A stretch of DNA of 64,000 bases from DSXH01 sp020724325. Its GTDB lineage: Bacteria; Bacteroidota; Ignavibacteria; Ignavibacteriales; Melioribacteraceae. Each line of letters begins with the position of its first letter. Position 1 is the first letter of the stretch. This document shows, piece by piece, positions 29,901 through 35,860 of the stretch. A model generated the notes under the pieces. The model saw only the letters and a program-made list of their open reading frames with translations. It made no database searches and was not told the DNA's origin. The stretch is from positions 26,658-90,657 of the forward strand of contig JBFLYW010000013.1 in assembly GCA_040756515.1 (NCBI GenBank), written 5' to 3'. Both the position numbers and the translations under genes were made by a program.

Positions 29901-29982
29901 AAATGCTTGAATACTTTTTTCCCTCAATAAAAATCCAGTTTAACAGATTTTTTAACTCAATGGGCTTCATGATCTCTGGCAT
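26938..29982 (-). CDS. ygfK: YgfK-like flavo-iron-sulfur oxidoreductase (putative selenate reductase family)
   Basis: A 1014-residue multidomain protein. An N-terminal dihydroorotate-dehydrogenase-like barrel (to about 420) carries TPVGPAAGPHTQM and TLSTMHGCPPNE. A cysteine-rich helical GltD-type Fe-S domain follows (CKAACPINQD, CEHQCMYHC). Next come FAD (VVGAGPSGLSAAYFL) and NAD(P)H (VIGGGNSAMDSARAA) Rossmann domains ending in FIGGDALKGPATVVEAI. The C-terminus has two clusters, CLSCNTVCNKCVDVCP and CNECGNCETFCP. This order is that of YgfK, the reductive flavoenzyme of the enterobacterial xdhD/ssnA cluster, implicated in anaerobic purine degradation. It is the only catabolic gene of the island on the minus strand and diverges from ygeY. 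Confidence 0.9.
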   Translation of the reverse strand: MPEIMKPIELKNLLNWIFIEGKKYSSIFGIKCNNFYRTNNQTGFDFFRNYLETPVGPAAGPHTQMTQNIIAAYLTGGRFFELKTVQIIDELKIERPCIDAEDEGYNVEWSQELKLEQSYDEYLKAWLLLHFIKKYFALSNNLESGFIFNMSVGYDLGGIKTERMDRFIEHLKNAELSGQFDEYKKIIIDHIKKELNNDGELINNIENISPLISNSVTLSTMHGCPPNEIESIVKYLIKEKGLHTYVKLNPTLLGYDFVKTTLNNLGYSNVFLEKHSFENDLQWTEAVSMLERLKSFAKINGREFGIKLSNTLAVKNIKQRMPGNEMYMSGRALFPLTINLASKIAEQFNGEINISYSGGASINNVKEIIETGIKPVTFATELLKPGGYNRLLQISESLAGMIFSSNSIIHVDKLKKLASDSLTDRLYKKETRTTNSIKVRDKLFAFDCFIAPCKAACPINQDVPEYIRLVGKGKHEEALKVIIDKNPLPHIAGYVCEHQCMYHCTRIDYDEAVRIRDLKKEAALSGYNDLMKNLSAAETNNKIKVAVVGAGPSGLSAAYFLAKSGFDVTVFEKNMNAGGIVSNVLPQFRLPQSAIDSDIKFIEQFGVKFIFGVSELFSVSRLKEEGYKYIYIAIGAEKSNKLNITSDKVILNAIDFLWDYHHNTNVSLGTNVAVIGGGNSAMDSARAAYRCKSVENVYLLYRRTKEYMPADREEFEAALSDGVIFKELLEPYDFTNGRLICQKMMLSEPEPDGRRSVIPVDGEFEEFDIDTVISAIGESVDTEILATNKISIVGNKAKVNPLTNETSIENVFIGGDALKGPATVVEAIADGRKAADAIIKKENLQYPSIDIDSYSYANISDLNSLKGKIDWGKVEMTEEASRCLSCNTVCNKCVDVCPNRANVEIKIDHPAFKDANQILHIDSVCNECGNCETFCPHEGAPYKDKFTLFASLKDFNESNNDGFVILNKGKNYGTVARINGEILEFNDILHSDERFGKYLLFIRSIVENYSFLIV

Positions 29983-30086
29983 TATAATACTCCATATAAC
30001 GGATGTAAATATCTCGAATTATAGTTAATTTATAAACAGAAATTTTTATAATTCGCTTATTGAGAAAACAAAAAGAGATTATTACA

Positions 30087-31280
30087 ATGAAAGAGAATTT
30101 ATTCAGCGCAGTTGAAAACGAAAAAGAAAATCTGTTCTCTTTAATTCAGAAGCTGATCCAGATTAAAAGTTACAGCGGTGATGAAAGGGAAATTGTTGAA
30201 TTCATTGTTGCTAAAATGGCAGAATACGGCTTTGACGAATCCTATCACGATTCATTTGGCAATGCAGTCGGAAGAATTGGCAATGGTCCGGTTAAAATTA
30301 TGTATGATGCACATATCGATACTGTAAAGGTAACAGAAACAGAAAATTGGGCTCGTCCTCCTTTTGCCGGAGTAATTGAAAACGGTAAAATATTTGGTCG
30401 GGGTGCAGTTGATGAGAAACCCGCTATGGCTGGATTTATGATTGCCGGGAAAATATTGAAAATGTTGTATGGCAATAATTTCCCCTTCACTCTGTATATG
30501 GTTGGTTCTGTTTTAGAAGAAGATGCTGACGGCTATCCACTCTATCATATAATTCAGAAGGAAGGTATTAAACCGGATTATGTTCTACTTGGCGAGCCCA
30601 CGGACTTAAAGGTATACCGTGGACAGCGCGGAAGGATGGAATTAAAAATTACTACAACAGGTAAATCTGCGCATGGCGCTCACAATCAAAAGGGAATTAA
30701 TGCTATCTATAAAATGATGCCGATTGTTGCAGATATTGAAAAGCTCGACAAAAAATTAAAACCGAAACAACCGCTTGGCAAAGGTTCGATAACAGTAAGC
30801 AATATAATTTCTAAAGCCCCTTCTATGTGCTCTGTTTCTGACTTTTGTCAGATTCATATTGATAGAAGAATGACTATCGGAGAGAATAAAAAGAGTGTTG
30901 TAAAAGAATTGAAAGAGGTATTAAAAAAACATAAAAGTGATGCGAAGATTTCAATTCCTAATGTTGAAGGAGTTAGCTGGAAGGGAACACAATTTTCACA
31001 AGAAGCATATTTCCCAACGTGGGTTTATGATGAAAAACATCCGCTTGTAGATGCTGCAATAAGAACATCCAAAGCAACAATAGGAAAAGCTAAAAGCGGT
31101 GTATGGAGTTTTTCTACCAATGGCGTTGCAACTGCCGGGCATTTTGGAATTCCAACGATCGGTTTTGCACCGGGGAAAGAAGAGCTTGCTCATTCTTCAA
31201 AAGAAGAAATTGTTCTGGAAGACCTTGTGAAAGCAACAAAGTTTTATTCACTATTTCCGTTTGAATTGATTAAGGTATAG
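30087..31280 (+). CDS. ygeY: YgeY-like M20 metallohydrolase
   Basis: A 397-residue M20 amidohydrolase/peptidase; the ATG at 30087 follows AAAGAGATTATTAC and is preferred to a TTG at 30060. Metal-site motifs: H76 and D78 in YDAHIDT, D109 in GAVDEK, catalytic E144/E145 (VLEEDAD), GEPTDLKV and a late AHSSKEE histidine. The YRGQRGR segment is typical of the YgeY branch (annotated as selenium-metabolism-linked hydrolases), which travel with ygeW, ygeX and ygfK. It probably hydrolyses an amide, ureide or dipeptide-like intermediate in purine breakdown. A decayed second copy of this gene lies at 32139-32324. Confidence 0.88.
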   Translation: MKENLFSAVENEKENLFSLIQKLIQIKSYSGDEREIVEFIVAKMAEYGFDESYHDSFGNAVGRIGNGPVKIMYDAHIDTVKVTETENWARPPFAGVIENGKIFGRGAVDEKPAMAGFMIAGKILKMLYGNNFPFTLYMVGSVLEEDADGYPLYHIIQKEGIKPDYVLLGEPTDLKVYRGQRGRMELKITTTGKSAHGAHNQKGINAIYKMMPIVADIEKLDKKLKPKQPLGKGSITVSNIISKAPSMCSVSDFCQIHIDRRMTIGENKKSVVKELKEVLKKHKSDAKISIPNVEGVSWKGTQFSQEAYFPTWVYDEKHPLVDAAIRTSKATIGKAKSGVWSFSTNGVATAGHFGIPTIGFAPGKEELAHSSKEEIVLEDLVKATKFYSLFPFELIKV

Positions 31281-31296
31281 ATTTCAGGTATTTGGT

Positions 31297-31788
31297 ATGG
31301 GGAAAATTATCAGAAATTATTTATTGACATTGATTCATTTCGTTCGTGGTCAAAAAGTAATTCTTGATAGTGATATAGCATCACTTTATGAAGTAGAAGT
31401 GAAATATCTTAACCGCGCAGTAAAGAGAAATTTCACTCGTTTTCCCAAAGATTTTATGTTTCAATTGACGGATGATGAAGTTAAAATATTGAGGTGCCAA
31501 ATTGGCACCTCAAAGAGAGGAGGGAGGAGATATAAACCATATGCATTTACTGAACAAGGTGTTGCAATGCTTTCGAGTGTTTTGAATTCTGAAAAAGCTA
31601 TAAAGGTTAATATAGAAATAATGCGAGCTTTTGTTGAATTAAGAAAAATGATTGATACTAATAAAGAGCTGTTAAAAAGAATTGAAAAATTAGAAGAGAA
31701 ATACGATACAAAATTCCAAATTGTCTTTGAGGCAATAAAAGAATTGATGAAAGTAGAAGCGAAACCAAAAAATAAAATTGGTTTTTAA
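31297..31788 (+). CDS. ORF6N domain-containing protein
   Basis: A 163-residue protein with the ORF6N DNA-binding domain: VRGQKVILDSDIASLYEVE, LNRAVKRNFTRFPKDFMFQL and KPYAFTEQGVAMLSSVL. A C-terminal coiled coil follows (about 120-155). ORF6N proteins are found in phages and mobile islands and are thought to regulate transcription. It starts 16 nt after ygeY although it has no metabolic link. The coding sequence contains a 25-nt perfect palindrome at the LRCQIGTS codons. N-terminal MGKIIRNYLLTL looks like a slightly altered start of the family. Confidence 0.85.
   Translation: MGKIIRNYLLTLIHFVRGQKVILDSDIASLYEVEVKYLNRAVKRNFTRFPKDFMFQLTDDEVKILRCQIGTSKRGGRRYKPYAFTEQGVAMLSSVLNSEKAIKVNIEIMRAFVELRKMIDTNKELLKRIEKLEEKYDTKFQIVFEAIKELMKVEAKPKNKIGF
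31489..31513. promoter_or_regulatory. 25-nt perfect palindrome inside the ORF6N gene
   Basis: TTGAGGTGCCAA and TTGGCACCTCAA flank a single central A. It encodes part of EVKILRCQIGTSKR and so is constrained at protein level. As DNA it is an ideal dimer-binding site and as RNA a strong 12-bp hairpin. Possible autoregulatory operator or RNA structure; no direct evidence for function. Confidence 0.5.
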
Positions 31789-32138
31789 TCTGAGAAGTAA
31801 CTCTGCTTTTTTGTTAGTTACAAAAGAATTAATAAAATAAGATTTAATATCACCACTACGGGACTTAATTTATTTGTTTTGCCAAAGTTATTCTTTTATT
31901 TCATCACTAACGGGAATAGTATTTAGATTCCTAAGGGACGAAATATTCGTTGAATTTGAAAAAAGTTTATAGAAATGTAGTAGGCATGAAATAAAAGTTA
32001 CTAAAATGTACTTCTGAAAAATTCAGAAGTGCTATTTCGAATCCCGCAAATCGGGATGAGAAGTGCTATTTCTAAGGAGCGAAGAAAAAGAGAAATTTTC
32101 TTTCGAAGCTCTGTTCGGTCTCCGATTTCAGCTAGCTC
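31789..32138. other. Non-coding stretch with dispersed repeat pieces
   Basis: About 350 nt with no convincing ORF. It holds an inverted segment near 31797-31826 (AGTAAC...GTTAC), the phrase CCTAAGGGACGAAATATTCG that resembles a repeat common in related genomes, and a duplicated GAAGTGCTATTTC around a CCCGCAAATCGGG hairpin at 32025-32075. It looks like accumulated intergenic debris upstream of the ygeY remnant. Confidence 0.5.
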
Positions 32139-32324
32139 CATATCGATAGAAGAATGACTGTTGGTGAAAATAAAAAGAGTGTTGTAAAAGAGCTGAAGGA
32201 AATAATAGGGAAACATAATAGCGATGCCAAGATCTCTTTACCGAATGTTGAAGGAGTAAGCTGGAAAGCGACTAAGTTTTACTCTTTATTTCCATTGGAA
32301 TTAACAAACAGAATAGAACGCTGA
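32139..32324 (+). pseudogene. Decayed, internally deleted copy of ygeY
   Basis: A frame of 61 codons reads HIDRRMTVGENKKSVVKEL, then KISLPNVEGVSWKATKFYSL, then FPLELTNRIER and a stop. It matches YgeY around its HIDRRMTIGENKKSVVKELK segment and then jumps in frame from VSWK to the C-terminal ATKFYSLFPFEL, skipping roughly 90 residues. The last codons run into the palindromic arm, whose AACGCTGA gives the stop. Nucleotide identity to ygeY is high but with many substitutions, so the duplication is not recent. The N-terminal half is absent. Confidence 0.85.
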
Positions 32325-32783
32325 TTTTTATGATCGATTATGATCAATTAAGATAAAGAATATGGCTAACGAGAATTATATACATTCTAATATTACTGAT
32401 AAAGTAATCAAAGCGTTCTATAATGTTTATAATAAACTTGGTTATGGATTTTTAGAGAAAGTATATGAAAACTCAATGATGCTTGAATTGAAGAAATTTG
32501 GCTTGCAGTGTAAGCATCAGTGCCCTATAAAAGTATTTTATGATAATGAAAATGTCGGCGAATACTTTGCGGATATTATAGTAAATGATTTAGTAATTGT
32601 AGAATTGAAAGCTGCAGAAAATTTATGTGAAGAACACGAATGCCAACTTGTAAATTATCTTAAAGCAACGGATTTAGAAGTTGGACTACTTTTGAACTTT
32701 GGTAAGATACCTCAATTAAAACGAAAGGTTTTAACAAAAGATCATAAAAAATCATAACTATCATAAAAATCAGCGTTCTATTA
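32313..32783 (+). mobile_element. IVS-like element: inverted arms flanking a GxxExxY gene
   Basis: The left arm (32313-32350) starts ATAGAACGCTGATTTTTATG and the right arm (32740-32783) ends with its reverse complement CATAAAAATCAGCGTTCTAT; at least 22 nt pair perfectly, with further imperfect pairing inward. The arms belong to the same sequence family as the empty palindromes at 24886, 25005, 33816 and 33940. Between them is one gene for a GxxExxY protein whose last codons lie in the right arm. The transcript could fold into a long stem, as do the intervening sequences of some 23S rRNA genes. Mobility is inferred, not shown. Confidence 0.7.
32362..32757 (+). CDS. GxxExxY protein (PD-(D/E)XK nuclease-like, PDDEXK_3)
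   Basis: A 131-residue protein with the family signature GFLEKVY (G28-x-x-E-x-x-Y) and a nuclease-type core GEYFADIIVNDLVIVELKA, where the Asp and the E-x-K fit a PD-(D/E)XK site. Family members occur as multiple stand-alone paralogues in many environmental bacteria and have no established function. The coding region is enclosed by inverted arms of the dispersed palindrome family, and the C-terminal TKDHKKS is written by the right arm. It interrupts the spacing between ygeY and ygeW. Confidence 0.88.
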   Translation: MANENYIHSNITDKVIKAFYNVYNKLGYGFLEKVYENSMMLELKKFGLQCKHQCPIKVFYDNENVGEYFADIIVNDLVIVELKAAENLCEEHECQLVNYLKATDLEVGLLLNFGKIPQLKRKVLTKDHKKS

Positions 32784-32796
32784 CTTAGGAGAATTT

Positions 32797-33807
32797 ATGA
32801 ACACTCAATTCAAAGGCAAACACTTTTTAACAGAAGATGACTGGACGAAAGAAGAACTCGATATTGTTTTTGCAACATCATTCGACCTGAAGAAAAAATT
32901 TTATGCTGAGGAACCGACACTCTGGCTTCCTCATAAAACATTATTTATGATGTTCTTTGAACAGTCAACCCGCACGCGAAATTCCATGGAAGCCGGAATG
33001 ACACAGCTTGGCGGACACGCACACGACCTAACACCCGATAAAATGCAGATAACACACGGTGAAGTTGCTAAAGACACTGCAATTATTCTAAGCAGAATGG
33101 GTCACGGTATAGCATGTCGAAACTGCTTTTACGGAATCGGAAATAAATATTTGAATGAACTCGCAGCAAATTCGAGAAAGCCAGTAATGTCACTTCAAGA
33201 TGATGTATATCATCCATTTCAGGGACTAGCAGACTTGATGACAATCTTTGAACATCTCGGCAGAAACACAAATGGATTAAAGGCGACAGTATCTTGGGCA
33301 TATGCGGCAACACACTCAAAACCGTTAAGCGTTCCACAGACACAAATTCTATTATTTCCTAGATACGGAATTGACGTTACGGTTGCTCATCCGAAAGAAT
33401 TCCCGCTAAGCAAAAATATTGTTGATAAAGCAATGCAAAATGCAAAAGAAGGCGGTGGAAGTATTAAGTTTACAAATGATATGGATGAAGCGTTTGAAGG
33501 TGCACAAATTGTTGTTCCAAAAAATTGGGGCGGATTTGGGTTTTATGATGAGGAATATTATCTATCCCATGAAGATGAATGTAAACGTGAAATGAAAACC
33601 AATTTGGAGAAGTATAAAGATTGGATTTGTGATAACCGCAGAATTAAACTTGCAGATAAAAATGTAAAGTTAATGCATGCACTTCCCGCTGATAGAGGCA
33701 ATGAAGTAACTGACGAAATCCTAGATAATCCAAAGATTTCTATAGTATTTGATGAAGCGGAAAATCGGCTTCATACAGCAAAAGCAATTATGGGATTAAC
33801 AATGTAA
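32797..33807 (+). CDS. ygeW: YgeW-like carbamoyltransferase
   Basis: A 336-residue aspartate/ornithine carbamoyltransferase-fold enzyme. The carbamoyl-phosphate loop is S57-T-R-T-R61 (QSTRTRNSME), the HPxQ motif is H139-P-F-Q142, and the C-terminal substrate loop is HALPADRGNEV in place of the HCLP of OTCases. This matches the knotted YgeW/unknown transcarbamylase branch. It probably phosphorolyses a carbamoyl amino acid or ureide made from purines, giving carbamoyl phosphate for ATP synthesis. An AGGAGAATTT ribosome-binding site precedes the ATG. It is encoded with the downstream PLP enzyme across a repeat block. Confidence 0.9.
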   Translation: MNTQFKGKHFLTEDDWTKEELDIVFATSFDLKKKFYAEEPTLWLPHKTLFMMFFEQSTRTRNSMEAGMTQLGGHAHDLTPDKMQITHGEVAKDTAIILSRMGHGIACRNCFYGIGNKYLNELAANSRKPVMSLQDDVYHPFQGLADLMTIFEHLGRNTNGLKATVSWAYAATHSKPLSVPQTQILLFPRYGIDVTVAHPKEFPLSKNIVDKAMQNAKEGGGSIKFTNDMDEAFEGAQIVVPKNWGGFGFYDEEYYLSHEDECKREMKTNLEKYKDWICDNRRIKLADKNVKLMHALPADRGNEVTDEILDNPKISIVFDEAENRLHTAKAIMGLTM

Positions 33808-34053
33808 GACAACTATTGGAACGCAGATAGTTATGATCATTTATGATTTATTATGATAGATCATAATCATCATAATAATCTGTGTGCTATTAATTATGAA
33901 TAATTACTTATACAAATGTTTCGACTGCGTAAAACAACTATGGAACGCAGATAGTAATGATCATTTATGATTTATCATGATAGATCATAATCATCATAAT
34001 AATCTGCGTGCTATTAATTATGAATAATTACTTGTACAAATGTTTCGACTGCG
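33808..34053 (+). repeat. Tandem duplication of palindromic spacer plus gene start (locus 3)
   Basis: Two units about 124 nt apart. Each starts at the stop codon region of ygeW (GTAARACAACTAT), includes a palindrome with arms GGAACGCAGAT and ATCTGYGTGCTATTA (33816-33894 and 33940-34016), and ends with the first eleven codons of the threonine-synthase-like gene (MNNYLYKCFDC). In copy 1 this start at 33896 runs into copy 2 and stops at 33968-33970 (24 residues). Copy 2 is the true start at 34020. Several substitutions distinguish the copies (CTTATAC/CTTGTAC, TTATTATG/TTATCATG). Confidence 0.92.
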
Positions 34054-35270
34054 GCATGAGATTCTCCTCAACAGAAATTGAAGATAATCTTATTTACCTG
34101 TGTCCACGGTGCGGCAAAGCAGAAAAAAATACTCCGTTGAAAGGTGTAATGACTGTTGAATATGATTATAAGAAGATAAAGAAAAAATATTCAAAGGAAA
34201 GGTTTTTCAAACATCAGCCGGGAAAGTTCTGGCTCTATCCATATCTTTGGCCGGTAAATAAATACCCGGATAAAACAGTTCTAGAACGATTGCAGCTAAA
34301 TAACAAACCTATTGTTCAATTTAATGTAGATGGAAGCGAGCTTCTTTTTTTTGACGACACACGTAACCCAACATTATCATATAAGGACCGAGCCAGTTCA
34401 CTTATAGCAATAAAAGCGCTGGAATTTGGTATAGGCGAAATATCTGCAGCATCAACTGGAAATGCCGGTTCATCTCTTGCCGGAATTTGTGCGCGCCTGG
34501 GTTTAAAATCGCACATTTTTGTTCCTTCATCAATTCCGGATTCTAAACGGATCCAAATCCAATCCTTTGGTGCAAATATTTACCTGGTAGATGGAAGTTA
34601 TGATGAAGCATTCGACCTTTGTCTGGAAATATCCTCAGCAGAAAATATTTATAATAGAAGTACCGCATACAATCCACTTACAATTGAAGGTAAAAAATCT
34701 GCTGCGTTTGATATGTTTATTCAATTGAAAGGGAAGTTACCGGATTACATTTTTATACCCGTCGGCGATGGTGTGATTATATCCGGTTTATTCAAAGGGT
34801 TTTACGATCAAAAAAAACTCGGCTGGATTAAAAAGTATCCGCGTCTTATTGGCGTTCAAGCGGAAGGAAGTAATGCTCTGGTTCGATATATTGAAAAAGG
34901 TAAGTTTGAGTTTAGAAATGCTTCTACTATAGCCGATAGTATTTGCGCTTCTGCGCCAAGAAATCTTTACATGGCTGCCGATGCAATTAAAAGATCCGAC
35001 GGAGCAGCGATCTCTGTAACTGATACAGAAATTCTTGATGCACAAAAAAATATTTCTGCTTTAACAGGAATTTTGGTGGAACCAACCGGTGCAGCTACTT
35101 ATGCTGCTTATAAAAAACTTATTCAAACAGATAAATTATTAAGCAAGTCGAAGGTTCTGTTAATGATGACGGGAAGTGGATTAAAAGATACTAACGCATT
35201 AAACCGCTGGAATAAAAAACCTGTGATTAATTCTATAAGTCAGATCAAAGAACTATTTCAAAGAAAATGA
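34020..35270 (+). CDS. Threonine synthase-like PLP enzyme with N-terminal zinc ribbon
   Basis: The ATG at 34020 is chosen because the duplicated upstream copy begins with the same codons. The 416-residue protein opens with a zinc-ribbon-like C8-x2-C11...C28-x2-C31. The PLP lysine is K122 in NPTLSYKDRAS, the phosphate loop is ASTGNAGSSLAG, and a VEPTGAATYAA C-terminal motif follows, all as in the threonine synthase family. Its position right after ygeW corresponds to that of ygeX (diaminopropionate ammonia-lyase) in enterobacteria, so it may be a lyase replacing YgeX rather than a biosynthetic threonine synthase. It overlaps the next gene by ATGA. Confidence 0.8.
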   Translation: MNNYLYKCFDCGMRFSSTEIEDNLIYLCPRCGKAEKNTPLKGVMTVEYDYKKIKKKYSKERFFKHQPGKFWLYPYLWPVNKYPDKTVLERLQLNNKPIVQFNVDGSELLFFDDTRNPTLSYKDRASSLIAIKALEFGIGEISAASTGNAGSSLAGICARLGLKSHIFVPSSIPDSKRIQIQSFGANIYLVDGSYDEAFDLCLEISSAENIYNRSTAYNPLTIEGKKSAAFDMFIQLKGKLPDYIFIPVGDGVIISGLFKGFYDQKKLGWIKKYPRLIGVQAEGSNALVRYIEKGKFEFRNASTIADSICASAPRNLYMAADAIKRSDGAAISVTDTEILDAQKNISALTGILVEPTGAATYAAYKKLIQTDKLLSKSKVLLMMTGSGLKDTNALNRWNKKPVINSISQIKELFQRK

Positions 35271-35860
35271 GAATAAGCGGACTTATCATTGCAGCCGGGT
35301 TCTCCGGCAGAATGAATTCTTTTAAACCAATCCTCAAAATTAAAGACCGCACTTTTATTCAATTGATTACAGAGAAATTATTGAGCGTTTGCGATGATAT
35401 TCTGATTGTTACCGGCTACAAGTCGGCAGCATTAGAAAATGTTATTGAGAAATCTGTCAGGATTAATTTTGTGTATAATGAGAATTATTCAAAAGGAATG
35501 TTCACATCGCTTAAAAAGGGAGTGATAGAACTGCTAAACTCTGATTGGATAATTTATCACTTCGCAGATCAACCGTCGTTACCACATAGCTTTTATAGTG
35601 AATTTGTAAATCAGACGAACGAAAATTATAATTGGATTCAACCTGCTTACAATTCTGCTAAAGGTCATCCAATTCTTTTTTCAAAATCGCTTTATCCATT
35701 AATATTGAATGAAGGCGACAATGGATCTTTGAGAAACGTAAGCACAAGAAATCAAATACGTAAACTAATATGGGATTGTAATTATCCCCAGATTCTTGAT
35801 GACGTTGATAAGCCCGAGGATTTTGAAAGGTTATTATTAAGAGAAGGAAATAATTTATGA
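35267..35860 (+). CDS. mocA: MocA-like molybdenum cofactor nucleotidyltransferase
   Basis: A 197-residue GT-A fold NTP transferase with the N-terminal GLIIAAGFSGRM NTP-binding loop and K24 in FKPILKI. The HFADQPSLP motif carries the metal-binding Asp, and GHPILFS follows. This is the MocA/YgfJ type, which transfers CMP or a related group to molybdopterin for xanthine-dehydrogenase-family enzymes. ATGA overlaps on both sides couple it with the PLP enzyme before it and the XdhC-like gene after it. It would serve the two molybdenum hydroxylases encoded at 13-26 kb. Confidence 0.88.
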   Translation: MRISGLIIAAGFSGRMNSFKPILKIKDRTFIQLITEKLLSVCDDILIVTGYKSAALENVIEKSVRINFVYNENYSKGMFTSLKKGVIELLNSDWIIYHFADQPSLPHSFYSEFVNQTNENYNWIQPAYNSAKGHPILFSKSLYPLILNEGDNGSLRNVSTRNQIRKLIWDCNYPQILDDVDKPEDFERLLLREGNNL

